64,000 nucleotides of DNA from Ricinus communis (lineage: Eukaryota; Streptophyta; Magnoliopsida; Malpighiales; Euphorbiaceae), in contig NC_063256.1 in the NCBI RefSeq assembly GCF_019578655.1, positions 5,642,001 through 5,706,000 of the forward strand, written 5' to 3'. The position numbers and the translations under genes were made by a program. Below are positions 1-12,497 of this stretch, in pieces; positions within the stretch are counted from its first letter, which is position 1; the number at the start of each line of letters is the position of its first letter. Below the pieces are notes generated by a model. The model worked only from the letters and a program-made list of their open reading frames with translations. It made no database searches and had not been told where the DNA came from.

Positions 1-533
1 CAAACAGTTACATTTAGTTCTATGGCTTCCTAATATGCATTTACTGAGTGCAGATTGGCTAAACAATATATGAGCAATAAACTTTTAAAGTTCTATTGGG
101 AACTTCAGGACTTGTATGAAAGACAGTTATGTTAGTACTTATTTGCTTTGTTTCTCTTTATGTGTCCAACACCTAAAACTGCTAGCTGAAGTTACTTTTG
201 ATTTCAGTGGGTTAAAAACACGATAGTTTTTCCCATGCCACTACCAGCATGGGTTATGAGTCTTGACAAACTCTGGCCATTTAAGGCTTGATATCCTCTC
301 CGGTGAGGGTCATCAGACTATGATTTCTGGTCCACTAGTAGCCTAGAATAGAATTCTGACTGAAATAATTACACACCATTGAATTTATAGCAGAGTTGCT
401 GCAAAGTTGTGCTACTATTTGTTTCAATCATGTTCATTTAACTCTCACGTTATTACATCGGATGCTCTCATCCCAGAACTTGCATTTAATAAGTAGCTAA
501 TTGCTTAGTTCATTTGTATCAATGATTTTCCAG
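1..533 (+). other. Upstream intron sequence of the pfkB kinase gene
   Basis: I find no convincing exon here. The stretch ends in a normal acceptor (TTTTCCAG, ending at 533) that opens the first recognisable kinase exon. It is best read as intron of the gene whose 5' part lies outside the window. Confidence 0.5.
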
Positions 534-1414
534 GCTGAGTCACTGACTGGCATAGGAGATCCGCTATTAGCAGGGCAGGGGTTGCTAAGGAATGGATTAC
601 GTACAAAATGGGTGATTGTGAAGATGGGTTCTAAGGGTTCAATTCTAGTCAGTATTTCAAATATATCTTGTGCACCTGCGTTCAAGGTATGATGTTTCAG
701 CAATTTTTCTTGTAGACTTGCCTCAAGTATCAATTTTATATTCTACGAGCGTTCTTTTCTTCTTTTTTTTTTAAATTTTTTTTTCGCCTTGGGTGTTAAT
801 TGAGTATTGGTAATTCTGATAAGGTGTTCTTTGTATTTAAACCATGTTTTCCACATGTCTATTTGCTGGCATGGCATTACCTAAGCCCTTTTGTCAAAAA
901 AGAAACAGGGCTCAACTGTGATTATGTTTGCTTCCAACTTGCCTGCTTTGTTTCTTTCCTCCCTTCTTTCTTGAGCTGTTATATTCCAGAATCTTCCAGC
1001 TAAAGCTTTTTTTGTTAATGTGATCAGGTGAATGTCATCGACACTGTTGGGTGTGGAGACAGTTTCGTAGCCGCTATTGCATTTGGCTTCATACATAATA
1101 TGCCTTTGGTAAATACATTAACAATTGCCAATGCTGTGGGTGCTGCCACAGCCATGGGCTGTGGTGCTGGTCGAAATGTAGCGACCTTGGAGAAAGTAAT
1201 AGAACTTGTGAGAGGATCAAACATCAATGAGGATGATGCATTTTGGGCTGAACTATTTGTAAAAAATTTGAATGCTCAGGAAATTGCTTTTCTGTCTAAA
1301 ATGGTCATAAATGGAAGCAAGTCAAGCAACAAGGGGTTGAACCGTGTTGCGATACAAAAGGTGGTTTCTGAGCTGTTGCCTAAGCTCGAATCAGCAAGAT
1401 TGGATGGAAAATAG
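534..1414 (+). CDS. pfkB-type carbohydrate kinase, 3' end (partial)
   Basis: C-terminal part of a ribokinase/pfkB-family sugar kinase, which transfers ATP phosphate to a sugar or nucleoside; the substrate cannot be told from this part. Two exons are visible: 534-686 (51 codons, phase 0, donor AAG|GTATGA) and 1028-1414 (acceptor GATCAG|GTG, stop TAG at 1412-1414). The second exon opens with the pfkB signature 2, read as DTVGCGDSFVAA. Its second Asp is the catalytic base and GCGD forms the anion hole. The family-typical ANAVGAATAMGCGAGRNVA segment follows. The first visible exon carries the VKMGSKGS strand that precedes this signature in the family. From memory the closest relative is Arabidopsis At1g06730, which fits the next genes. 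Earlier exons lie left of the window. The kinase family is secure; the ortholog assignment is inference. Confidence 0.88.
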
Positions 1415-3349
1415 TCTCCTGATATATGTATGTGATGGGAAATATGTCCCGTTGCCATGAATGTGATTATGAAGGAGCTAATTGTTTTTGCGCCCCTATT
1501 TTAGTGGCAGATCTACTGGCATCAATTAAGGCATGATTTTTGGCTATTTAGACATGAGATCATCTTTAGTAGAAAAAGGATGATCGAGATGTTTGTTGGG
1601 AAATTGTTTGCTCCCCCAGTGAAGAGTTAGGAAGTTCCTCTTTTATCAGCTTTCCCTCGGTCATTAAATCTGTTCAATAAAAGCGTGGGAGGGTTTTGTT
1701 TCTTATTAAAATTAGGGTTCTTCAGGCGAGGTTTTTATTTTTACTTTCCTATACCCTTGTAAAGATGTTCTAACTTCTTGCACCGTTGCAATATCATACT
1801 TGTCAAGTAGGTGACTGAAATCCCTTTGAGATCAATATAGATATTTCTTGAGCTTTCTTATATAAACCTTAAGCAACTATCAGAATTTGTACCGTCTGAG
1901 GTCTTCTTCGGGAGTAAAAGCTTAACAAAGGATTTTAATTGGAATTGAAAGCTTTAATAATTAATAAGATTATGTAACAATAGTAGGTTAAATCATTTTA
2001 CTTTCCTATACCCTTGGAAAGGGATTTCTTGGAAAAAAAGAGAAAAAAAAGGTGCTTTAATTTTAATCAATTTTAAATCTTTACATAACTGTGGGTTATT
2101 CTATTAGCAAAGAAACACCCCACCAATTTATTGATGCAGCGCATATATGAAGAAGAAAAAAATATTTACAAATTGTGTTTTATATAATTGCCATATCGGC
2201 AATATTTGATGATAAAACATTTAATTTTATAAATTAAATAAGTTATATATTAATTTATTAAAGTATAAAAAATGATAAAAATTACTGTGTAGATTCATGT
2301 GTTCTAATAGATTTAGTCTAGATTTATCATTACTCTCTCACCTTGAATTCAAATTAAATAGTTAAATTTTTTTTGCTAAAATAAAAAGTTAAAAAAATTA
2401 AATAGTTATTTATTAAATAACAGATGAAGGAATGATTTAATTTGCAAGCAGCTCACCAACTCACTTTACCTGTTTGGTAACTTAAAAAAATCAGTCGCTG
2501 CTAATTGATATGCGTATCAAGTATATTTTGAATTTGAGTAAGAAAAATGTATTTTGGAGTTTTTTTATTTATTTTTCTACTCTATAATATGTTATTGCTA
2601 GTTACAATATTATACTGAATATACTATATGATTACTTTCAACATATTAGAAAATTGTTATTTTAAAATTATAATTATTAGTTAAATAATCTTAAAATTTA
2701 TATTTGTATCATTTATAATGGCAAATTCTAACTCCTATTCTAAAATAATTATTAAAAAAATATTGATATATCATTTTATAAAATTCGCAAAATCATCCTT
2801 GAAGATGGTTACTTGTAAGCAAATATAGTAAAAATTATCAAAAAAATAATTATTTATAAGCAAATACAGTAAAAAAATTATCATAAAAATAATTGTGTAA
2901 TAAAAAAATCACTAGAAATGGATTCTATATATTCACACTGATGTGCCAAATAAAAAAATTTAAAATTATGAAATAAATAAAATTTATTAATCATAAATTG
3001 GCCCATTTATATATAAAATATGTTAAAATAAGATCACTTCAAAACTAATGTAACATTCTATTAATAATATCCAATAAAATCTTTTACCTTAATGATTATA
3101 AAAATTAAAAAGGAAAAATACCCAAGAGACCGATCATAAGACTAAAATTTGAGGACAGCATACTAAGTTTGCACGTGTTGGGACTTGGCGAAGCAGAAGG
3201 GTAGCAGAGGTCACAGAGGATGACATAAATACCCTCAAAATAGGGTAACCCCGAGTAGCAAAAATCACCATCATCATAACAGAAAACGAGTGCCCTTTTT
3301 TGCCCCTCCAATTCACAGTCTTCCCCTTCTCTACCCTTTGCCTTTGCAG
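1415..3349. other. Intergenic: kinase 3' flank, AT-rich spacer, MUSTANG promoter
   Basis: No gene seen. The first few hundred bases probably hold the kinase 3' UTR; AATAAAAGC at about 1677 is a possible poly(A) signal. From 1900 to 3100 the DNA is very AT-rich with short A and T runs and no recognisable element. The stretch 3150-3349 is richer in G and C and probably holds the promoter and first non-coding exon of the next gene. Confidence 0.5.
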
Positions 3350-3877
3350 GTATTCCCTCTAAACCACCCGCCAAAATTTAATTTAATTTGTTTTATTTAA
3401 AATAACCCTTTTATCTGTTTTCTTTTCTTAAACAAATCTCTTTTAGATAATTCTGATTAATTATGTATTTGTTTTAATGCTTTTATTATTTTTTCAAATT
3501 GTACTCTGTTTGGTTGCTGATAAAGTTGAGGTTGATGCAAATCAATGCATGGTTTGATTTTGTTTGGAAGCTTTTTCAATAACATCTTTTAAGTACTTTT
3601 CAGTTTTCAACTTTTTTTTTTTGGGTAACCAAACATGGCCTCTGTGTTGACATTGCACGTTTGTCGTTTAGCTTTTTTAAATCTTTTATATCTGATGTAT
3701 TCCACAATTGTCATTAAATTTTTTTGTTGGTTAGTGAATACTGTTTCGTTTATGATTCTTTGCTAGACTCTATTATTTGATATGGTGTGGTTTAGTTAAT
3801 TTTTGGACTTAAAAAGGAATATACGATTGTAAATTTGAAGGAAAATAATGTTGATGGATTATTGACTATGTTCACAG
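3350..3877 (+). other. Probable 5'-UTR intron of the MUSTANG gene
   Basis: A good donor (TTTGCAG|GTATTC, GT at 3350-3351) and acceptor (TTCACAG|GGCC, AG ending at 3877) bracket a T-rich stretch of 528 bases. The start codon follows 24 bases after the acceptor. A leader intron directly upstream of an intronless coding region is common in plants. This is inferred from splice-site shape only. Confidence 0.5.
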
Positions 3878-3901
3878 GGCCGGTGTTATTATTCATTTAT
3901 A

Positions 3902-6175
3902 ATGGAGAATGATGGTTTGATAATTGGGAACAATCAGGATTCTCTGTTGAGCCAGAATCAATACATAGAACCAGGACATAGTCAGAGTTCACCTATTGTT
4001 CAGAGTCATAACTTTGGATCAGCACACAACATCAATTATCATAATTTGGATGCAGAGGTTGGCATTGACTATGTTCAAGACGGGGGTTTAGAACACAATC
4101 ATGACCATAGTTTAGTTCTCAGGCAGACCAGTGAACATGCTTTTGTTCAGCAACATGGAGATGTGCACCATTTTAAAGAGAATGGAATAGGTTTTGATGA
4201 AGGTGACGATGCTACTGTAAATCAAAGCCATATCAATGGTGAAGATCACGAAAATCAGCTGGGCACTGGAGGTTCACAGGAGAATCATGAAAATCAGGAG
4301 CTGGGTATTGTTCCTATGTCAGATGTGAATTTTCAACAACCATTGGTGGTTAGAAATTCTCTTGTCTCTTACTCTCAAGCAGTAGAGCTGACTGTTGGGC
4401 AAGAATTCCCTGATGTCCATAGCTGTCGAAGAGCACTGAGGGATGCAGCTATTGCTTTTCGCTTTGAGATGCAGACGATCAAGTCTGACAAGGCTCGTTT
4501 CACAGCTAAGTGTGCGAGTGAGGGATGCCCATGGAGGATTCATGCTGCAAAGCTTCCTGGTGTTCCTACATTCACAATTAGGACAATTAATGAGGAACAT
4601 GCTTGTGGTGGAATAAGACATCTCGGTCACCTACAAGCATCAGTTCAATGGGTTGCAGAATCCATGAAAAGACGCCTAATGGAAAACCCTCATTGTACCC
4701 CAAAGGAGATACTGGAGGAGATTCATCGAGCTCATGGGATCACATTATCATATAAGCAGGCATGGAGGGCAAAGGAGAGAATCATGGCCACTTTTCGTGG
4801 ATCATTTGAGGAAGAATATCACCTCCTTCCACAGTATTGTGATCAAATTCGAAGGACGAATCCTGGAAGCATTGCAGTGGTTTATGGGAATCCTGTTGAC
4901 AATTGTTTCGAGCGCCTATTTATCTCGTACCAAGCATCAATTTACGGGTTTTTAAATGCTTGCCGACATCTCATTGTACTTGGTAGAACTCATTTGAAAA
5001 GCAAGTACCTTGGGACCTTGCTTTTTGCCTCTGGCTTTGATGGTGATGGTGCTGTCTTTCCGTTAGCATTTGGCGTTGTTGACAATGAAACTGTGGATAA
5101 TTGGATGTGGTTCCTCTCCGAGCTGCATAATCTGCTTGAAGCCAACACAGAAAACATGCCAAAGCTTACATTTCTTTCCGAAAGAAACAAGGGAACTATT
5201 GACGGAGTAGAAGCTTACTTCCCTACGGCTTTTCATGGTTTCTGCATTTATCATCTCATTGACAGTTTCAGGAAGGATTTCAACAACACCATCCTCCCCA
5301 ACCTTCTATGGGAAGCTGCTAATGCTCTCACTATGTTAGAGTTTGAGCAGAAAATGTTTATGATTGAAGAGATGTCAAAGGAAGCAGCCTACTGGATAAG
5401 AAGCATTGACCCACGATTGTGGGCTATGGCATATTTTGAAGGCACAAGACTTGGGCAATTAACAGCTAATATAGGTGAATCATTAAAAACTCTAACACTA
5501 GAAGCATCTGGACTTCCAATAATCCAAATGATGGAGTGTATCCGTCGCAAACTGATGACTTGGTTCTATGATCGTCGCGAAATGAGCATGCAATGGACAA
5601 GCACACTCGTTCCATCTGCTGAAAGGCAAGTGTTCGAGGCTATTGAGCTTGCAAAAACTTGCCAAGTCTTCAAAGCAAATGATGCTGAATTTGAAGTCAG
5701 GTCCAATGAAGGATCCCATATAGTAAATATTCGTAGCCGTCAATGTTCGTGCTGTGGATGGCAGCTTCGAGGATTGCCCTGTGTCCATGGTGTGGGAGCT
5801 CTCATCTCTTGTGGGCAGAATGTATACAAGTATACTGAAAGCTTTTTCACAGTGGCTAATTATCGAAAAGCATACTCACAATGCATACACCCAATTCCTG
5901 ATAGAGCACTTTGGAGAGAGACGTATGAAGGATTACTGATGAGTGATGTTGAAACTGTGATAAACCCGCCAAACTCGCTTCAGCCACCACCAGGAAAACC
6001 AAGGAAGAAACGAGCGCGTGCTGATGATGGTGGCCGAGTTAAACGAACTGTGCATTGCAGCCGCTGCCATCAAAGTGGACATTTTAGAACAACATGTACA
6101 GTCCCCATATACATGCTGCTGGAATTCAAGTCTCTTTCATTGTATAGAAGGAACTCAGCTTTTAGTTTTGTTTAG
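3902..6175 (+). CDS. MUG: MUSTANG-type domesticated Mutator transposase
   Basis: Intact single-exon protein of 757 residues. Order of parts: an acidic, His/Asn/Gln-rich N-terminus (1-160); a MuDR-type DNA-binding domain (about 165-240, with conserved Cys and HxC pattern); a MULE transposase domain (about 330-540); a SWIM zinc finger (from Cys615, CxC...CxH); a basic nuclear-localisation-like stretch (KPRKKRAR, about 697-704); and a CCHC zinc knuckle (Cys719-Cys732, CX2CX4HX4C). The knuckle and domain order identify the MUSTANG family, which are immobile host genes derived from Mutator elements and thought to act as nuclear regulators. No terminal inverted repeats are seen near the gene. At the MULE catalytic positions it has Gly361 (LGRTHLK) and Glu427 (LSERNKG) instead of Asp; Glu526 is kept. 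The protein runs 21 residues past the family's usual end just after the knuckle. Context resembles Arabidopsis MUG2/MUG3. The start is the first ATG after the leader intron. Confidence 0.93.
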   Translation: MENDGLIIGNNQDSLLSQNQYIEPGHSQSSPIVQSHNFGSAHNINYHNLDAEVGIDYVQDGGLEHNHDHSLVLRQTSEHAFVQQHGDVHHFKENGIGFDEGDDATVNQSHINGEDHENQLGTGGSQENHENQELGIVPMSDVNFQQPLVVRNSLVSYSQAVELTVGQEFPDVHSCRRALRDAAIAFRFEMQTIKSDKARFTAKCASEGCPWRIHAAKLPGVPTFTIRTINEEHACGGIRHLGHLQASVQWVAESMKRRLMENPHCTPKEILEEIHRAHGITLSYKQAWRAKERIMATFRGSFEEEYHLLPQYCDQIRRTNPGSIAVVYGNPVDNCFERLFISYQASIYGFLNACRHLIVLGRTHLKSKYLGTLLFASGFDGDGAVFPLAFGVVDNETVDNWMWFLSELHNLLEANTENMPKLTFLSERNKGTIDGVEAYFPTAFHGFCIYHLIDSFRKDFNNTILPNLLWEAANALTMLEFEQKMFMIEEMSKEAAYWIRSIDPRLWAMAYFEGTRLGQLTANIGESLKTLTLEASGLPIIQMMECIRRKLMTWFYDRREMSMQWTSTLVPSAERQVFEAIELAKTCQVFKANDAEFEVRSNEGSHIVNIRSRQCSCCGWQLRGLPCVHGVGALISCGQNVYKYTESFFTVANYRKAYSQCIHPIPDRALWRETYEGLLMSDVETVINPPNSLQPPPGKPRKKRARADDGGRVKRTVHCSRCHQSGHFRTTCTVPIYMLLEFKSLSLYRRNSAFSFV

Positions 6176-6867
6176 ATTGTAAGGAGTTGGTGAATTAGTT
6201 GCTTCAGGTGCTTTAGTTTCATCAGAATGCTAATAGATTACATGCACCTTAAAAAAGAAGAAATATAAATATATATATAAAAGAATAAGAAAGAAAAATA
6301 CGTCAAATGAGATGTATGATATTATAGAATGGTTAGTCTACTTTTTAGAATATGACAGTAATTATCTAGTGCCTTCCATGTTGATTCTGTTTCCTTTTGC
6401 TCTTTCCTTTTTAGTTTTAGTTTTTTCTTTTTCTTTTCTTTTGGCTTTCCTCCTAGGAAAATATGAATAATTACCGATTGGAGGTGGCTACTAGTCAAAT
6501 TAGAAGATGAACTAACTAAACCGATATATTATATCAGAATATTCTAATTTCTATTACTATTTTTTTTCTTCTTAAAAGTGGTGGTGAAATGATTTTATCA
6601 AATTATTGGAAATTTTATTTTTCAAATTAGGGACTATCGCGGTTAGTAGAATTATTTAGAATTTTAAAACAAACTTTTATTATTATTATTATTCGGATGA
6701 ATCAACGATGAAAAAAAATTAATTTATATTTATTATTAAATTAATCACATAATTTTTAAATTTTTAACATCGTATTTAAGCATTAATTTTAATTTTAATT
6801 TCAGTCCTGTAAAACTTATATATTTATTAAAAGACTTATAGCTTGCGAGGAAACGTCTAAAAAGTGG

Positions 6868-6889
6868 TGGGCTGGTCCATCGAAGCCCA
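6868..6889. promoter_or_regulatory. Inverted pair of site II-like motifs (TGGGCT...AGCCCA)
   Basis: TGGGCT at 6868-6873 and AGCCCA at 6884-6889 face each other across ten bases. Site II elements (TGGGCY) bind TCP factors and are common in promoters of growth-related plant genes. No gene begins nearby, so the function is unknown. Confidence 0.3.
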
Positions 6890-9729
6890 GTAAAAGTATT
6901 CCACAGCCATGATGCCGAATTGCCAATGATCCTCTTTCGCTTTAGATGCAGATAATAATCAATCGAATAATTTCAAATACATCATTATAGCAAAGTTCCT
7001 TAGAAGAGTAAAATAAATGTGAATTCTATGCTTAATAAATAATATTATATATCTCAACATTTTCATCAATTTGCATGTTTATAGGATAATTTTTATTGGG
7101 GTCATATCCCGTTAAATATATTAAGATATATTATATCAAAACTCACATCTATTTATTTTTTAACTTTGATATAAAAATACAAACATAACCTCTTTTCTTT
7201 TCTTTTCATTTTTTCATTTTTTTCAGGAGAAAATATGAGAAAGATAATTATATATATCAATTTCATTTTGGGTCAGTGTTTGGCTAACGAAAAGAAAGTA
7301 AAAAAAAAAAAAAAAAAAAAATTAGAGAAATAAAATGAACAAGTAAGAATGATAGTGCTTGATTTTTAATGGAGGAAAAATGAAAGTTTGTGGGACGTTA
7401 TTTGGATAACTTCTTGACTCAAAATCTTCTGAAAGAGTGAAAGACAAAACAAGGATATTAAGTAAAGAATTTATAAATCAAAAGAAATTATATGTTGGAT
7501 TTCTATGTTTTGTTATGAATAAGATGTATTTAATTGGCATAAAGAGAAATGTTTTTCTTCCGTACTATATCTTTTTAATTTCTCAATGACTTTTGAGTAG
7601 AGCAAGAGAAAAATAGCGGTGGTAAAGATGAAATTATCTTTTATAATTTTATCTAAAATTGACATTTAATTAATTAAAAATCTAAATAAAAAATTCTAAT
7701 ATAATAACAGAAAAAAGAGAACATTTTAATATACATTTAAAATGTCAGTGTGACAATAATATAATAGGTCAAAGTCTAAAAAAGTAAATAGTAATTACCA
7801 TATTCAATGAGAATATCATTTAGATATTCTTGGATAGAACTATTTTATATAAATATATATATTTCTCTTTAAAAAAGAAAAAGAGAAGTTTCCATATAAC
7901 TTCTTTGCATAGAAATGGTGTTCTAGAAGCATTTAATTTAGCTAGTGTGTACAATGGGAAAGGGCGCCAGCATCGTTTAATAACCAAATTTGAGTTTCTC
8001 CTTTACGACCATAGCAAACTACTTTGAAGAGGAAATAAAGTAAGATGTAAATGCACACATATTAAGGACAAATGGAGAAATTGTTGAACCCTAAGGACCA
8101 ACATATATATATATATAATGTTTGTAAAGGGTCACAACTTGCTGCTCTATGCAGACATTTTGGAACACCATTCTTTGTCTGCTCATATTAATACATTGTT
8201 ATTCTTGAAACATGTTGATTATGGCTTTCAATAATCCTCACAGGCCTAATAGTCTCCAATTTAAGCTCGGAAAAGAAGACTTTTAGTTACACTACACCAA
8301 ATCATCTCAAAGCCTTTACATTACGATTACATGTGATAAATTGCTCAATTCTGACCAATATTATTGTTTGATAAATTACTACTTCTGTCTCCCTTTGCCA
8401 GGCAAGTTAATCCATAACTGTATCTTGATGAATTTCTGGCTCTGATGCTTGTCTGAACGTGTTTGATCCCTTTTGAAGTTCCTTATATACGAAACATAAG
8501 AAGGAAGATGCAAGGTTTTATATTGTTATTGTCCTAAACATTCATTGCTTAATTCAGGATTTAGTTGTTTTCATCATATCCTTGTTATAATTTTTTCGGA
8601 TTGGAAGATTGATAAGAATTGAATTCTGGTACATTTCAATCTTAAATAATGTTGAATCAGTCAGAATAGAATTTGAGGACAAATAAATCAAGCAGCTCAC
8701 CAAAAAAGAAAAAAAAGCTGGCAAGCCTGGTTGAGTCTTTGTTACTATTCAGTTTAGTGCCAAAATTATAAAAGCTTGACACAGTGTGTGTGTATATATA
8801 CATATTTCCATTTTGGTAAAGGACACTACATTATGTACAACTTAATGTGCTGGTTCTGTTTGGTTTTCTGATATTTTTTTATGTACATACTTATGTAGGG
8901 CTTTTTGTTTGAGATTTAGGCAAGTCATTCCTTCATCATGTCTTTGTATATAGAGATGCTTTGACAAATATATCAGCACCAAATCATGACTCCTGTTCCT
9001 AGTAGTTCATTTCCTTGTTGAAACAAGGGTTTCCTCAACTTCACTTTTACACTTATTGGCTATTTTCAGGTAAGTAATACTTTAGCATCCAAGCATTATT
9101 TTACTCAATGGAATTGAATATCAGTGCAAAAAGGACCTACCCATTTCTATGTAAGACATATTGGTGGATACATTATTGCTTAATAATTATAATTTAACAA
9201 TTAAGTAATTCAACCAGACTAAAAGGAAAAAGTGACTGCTACATACCCTTCGTTCAGTAGGTACAATTCCTTTATAGAAAATTGTTACCACTTCTCAATT
9301 CTATACCTCTATTCAAAGATCTAAAATGCCACACTTTTCAATAATGGACCTTGCTTGAAATGTAGAAACAGAATGCTATTAGTAAAGGTTCTTTGACTTT
9401 TATGCTATTTTCTATATCAAAATTTATATTAAAGCCCTAAGCAATGATTCCGTTTCACTTTTTGTGTTCAATTGATATTAGGTTTACTAGCTAGATCTAT
9501 GAATTTTCTTTGGAAGTTCATTTCAAGATTAACTTTATCTCTGTCAACAATTCCAAACAAAGGGGACCCAAAAGGTCTATTTTAACTCTACATTTTTCTA
9601 TTAAAGATTCATATTTTTTCTTCTTCTTCACAATATATAGATTTCTGGGCCAAGAACCCTTTTGGACGTATTGCAAAGAGAGGTGTTGCTAACCCATCTT
9701 TTTAAAAACCTTTTTTTGATGCTGAATTT

Positions 9730-9752
9730 CATGGTGGTGGAGCTCCACCATG
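9730..9752. repeat. Near-perfect palindrome with a 3-bp interruption
   Basis: CATGGTGG and AGCTCCACCATG form a 20-base palindrome interrupted by an extra TGG. It can form a short hairpin. No gene is attached to it. Confidence 0.4.
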
Positions 9753-12322
9753 ACTAGTGTCCACAGGAATGTGATAATAATACAGAGTACCTTAGCTGGA
9801 TCTCATAAATGTTTGTTAACTTGTCTGGCTTTGCTATCTCATCCAGTAGTACTACTACTACATCTCCTATCCTAATAATGGTCTATCCAAGATGTAATCA
9901 ATAGTTATTTTGTGTATATGTTGTTGTCTCATCCATTGCACCATTTTCTGCTTTCAGGATCCTCTTTTGCTTGTTAGGCATCATAAGTTTGATGGGACTA
10001 ATTGGATTTAGAAATAAGTATAGAAAATGTTGTAATAATTAATTGATTATTTGTTTATTTGCAAGTATGCCATCATTTGAGCCACCTAATGCATTTCATC
10101 CTCTATTATATTATATTTAATTAGTTATGACAACATCTGTTGCAAAGTTTGCTCTATTGACTCACCACATGAACATCTGTTACAAGTTACAGGTTACAGA
10201 GGACTGAGAATTCTGCAACAGTACTTTGTCATCTGACCTGAACATATATTTTGCAGAATTCCACTCAATTATAGTGGTTGCATGAAAGACTATAAAATCT
10301 GAAAAAGAAAATTATAAAGAGAAAAAAAAAAAGGAAAGAAAGAAAGTAATGCAGAATGTATGCATGACATTCTTGGAATAATGGCCTTCTAGTACTCCAA
10401 CAAATAAGAACTAATAAGCTTGTTTCAAGAAACTTTCTGTTTCCAAACTCTCATGCATGGAAGTTGTGATAGCAGGACATTGGTTTCTTTTCTTGATTTG
10501 TATACATAAGATTGAAGGATCTTTAAAGAAGGTACAACTCTCTACACTGCTATCATTTTCTTTCCTGCATTATTTAGTGCATGAATATAATGATAAGCAC
10601 AAACTTCATGGAAAGAAATGAAAACTACCATCTTTGTAGCCAAGTCTTGAATTTTTAACCTGCTTGATTAATTGATTTTCTGCACCTCAGCCACAACTAG
10701 TTCATTATGTTGATAATATTACATAATAAGATCCACTTGATGTTATCTGCAGAGAAAACAAATTAAGTACAGAAATGTTTTCTATAGGACAAACGGAATG
10801 TCATGTCTCATGTCTTCAAGAGGCCTCCTTATTAAGAACTGAGAATTTATAAGTTTCATCAATTCTACCACACATAAGTGTTACAGTAAAAAAAAGAAGA
10901 AGAAGAAGAAGAAGAAATTAATGGGTGGACAAAGGAAGGACTTGGATCAATCTAATTTAACCAATCTGTGAAAGAATAAGGATGATATGAAAAAGCAATA
11001 TGTTCTTTTCTTTTCTTTTCTTTTTTCTGTTTTAAATAATCAGAAGTTGATTTTGAAAAGGAATATTGTGGATTTCTCTGCATGACTGCATATCATGTGT
11101 AATTCTGATGATGATAATATTCTTTCTCACGTATGTTTTGAGAATTTCAATAATACATTACTCAAAGTAATATGCTAAATACACCAACTCAGATTTAGCT
11201 TTTGTTCCTTTATGAAAAGCAACTTTACTAGATTGGAAAAAAATCAACACAGCACTTGCAAATCTTTTCTTTTCTTTTCTTATAATATTTTCCAACATAA
11301 ATCTGAAGATACCTACTTTAATGCTAGCTAACTAACAGAAGAAAAATTAGAAATGAAATCCGCACCCTTCTTCCAACTCTTACATTTTAATTATTAATTG
11401 AGTAAGAATTGGTTAAATTTGTATTCAACTTTTATTTTTGTCCATGTCGTTGAGACTTTTTTCATAATTTTCAGCCAATGCTGCAGGTGTAGCTTTAGCA
11501 AGTCAATTTGTTTTAAGCTTGGGGCTTAAGCTTGGCATCAAACAAGCTGCATGTGCCATCATTTGGTGAAGGTTCTCCACCTCCCACCCTTTACCTTAGT
11601 GGCAAGCAAAAGATAAATCCTTTGCTTGAGATTCTGAAAGAAAGAAACAGAATCAAGGTCTTCCAAGCAAAACTCTCCAAAACTAATTTAGCTCCAATAA
11701 TTAGGCCTATATTATCTTTATTACAATGACTGCCATTGTATTTATTTACTTGTTAGTGCAAAGTGCATGCCAAATGCACACACACTTAATAATTCAATCA
11801 TCAGCAATCAGTTAATAAGTAAATTTACTTTCCGCCTTATTCATAAAAGCTGGAACCCTAGAGTTAGACCAATTAGTCTGGCTAACTAGACGTGATAGCC
11901 CATAAATCATCTAATTAAATTAAACTGTAATTGAAGTTGTAGAAAAACCAACCGAAGCTCAGCTGGCTAAAGGGTATCATTGATTAATCATGATTAGAAC
12001 ATCTATGCATGAGTTATCATTGTGATTTTGAAAGGGAGAATTTGAGAAGATAAACCAGAAAGCTTGCTGGCCAGAGCCCCTTAGGGAAAATTATAGAGGC
12101 TAAAAGAAGCTGTTTGGGTTGACCTCGCCACCAGACACCTAATTTTTAAGACCAATTTATGATGTTCGAAGAAAAAGGTATTCAACACAAAAGCAATTAT
12201 TATTTGAATGTTTAGTAGAAAAACTATGTTATAAACTACCAAACCCTATGTGTGAAAACAAGATTAGAGATGGTGTAGAAAGTGGACTCAGTGTCTTGTC
12301 TTGTGACTCAAACCAACAATTA

Positions 12323-12342
12323 ATATATATATATATATATAT
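12323..12342. repeat. (AT)10 microsatellite
   Basis: Uninterrupted AT dinucleotides about 160 bases upstream of the MIR166 hairpin. Confidence 0.9.
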
Positions 12343-12428
12343 CATTCCTATACGTATTAAAGGACCCCATGAAGATATAATATAAAATGCATGGCCATAT
12401 CACAAATTCTTCAGATCCCATATCTCTT

Positions 12429-12432
<4 letters not shown>

Positions 12433-12466
<34 letters not shown>
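12433..12466. repeat. (TC)n microsatellite upstream of MIR166
   Basis: About 17 TC dinucleotides, followed by CACACACA, just 5' of the microRNA hairpin. CT tracts are frequent in plant core promoters and 5' leaders, so this may lie close to the transcription start of the primary microRNA. Confidence 0.85.
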
Positions 12467-12475
<9 letters not shown>

Positions 12476-12497
12476 TTCTCTCTCACATGTATTAACA

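Larger units (their letters stand above)
6176..12497. other. Long intergenic region upstream of MIR166
   Basis: No protein-coding gene recognised over 6.3 kb. The open frames are short, AT-rich and unlike known proteins. The stretch holds simple repeats: A-runs at 7300, GAA repeats at 10895-10915 and TTTTC repeats at 11010 and 11270. It also holds a near-palindrome at 9730 and a pair of TGGGCT/AGCCCA motifs at 6868-6889. Part of it may be promoter or primary transcript of the microRNA gene at 12.5 kb. Confidence 0.5.

Noticed and set aside
11951..11985. tRNA A-box-like stretch (AAGCTCAGCTGGCTAAAG)
   Set aside because: No B-box or cloverleaf follows, so neither a tRNA nor a clear SINE is supported.
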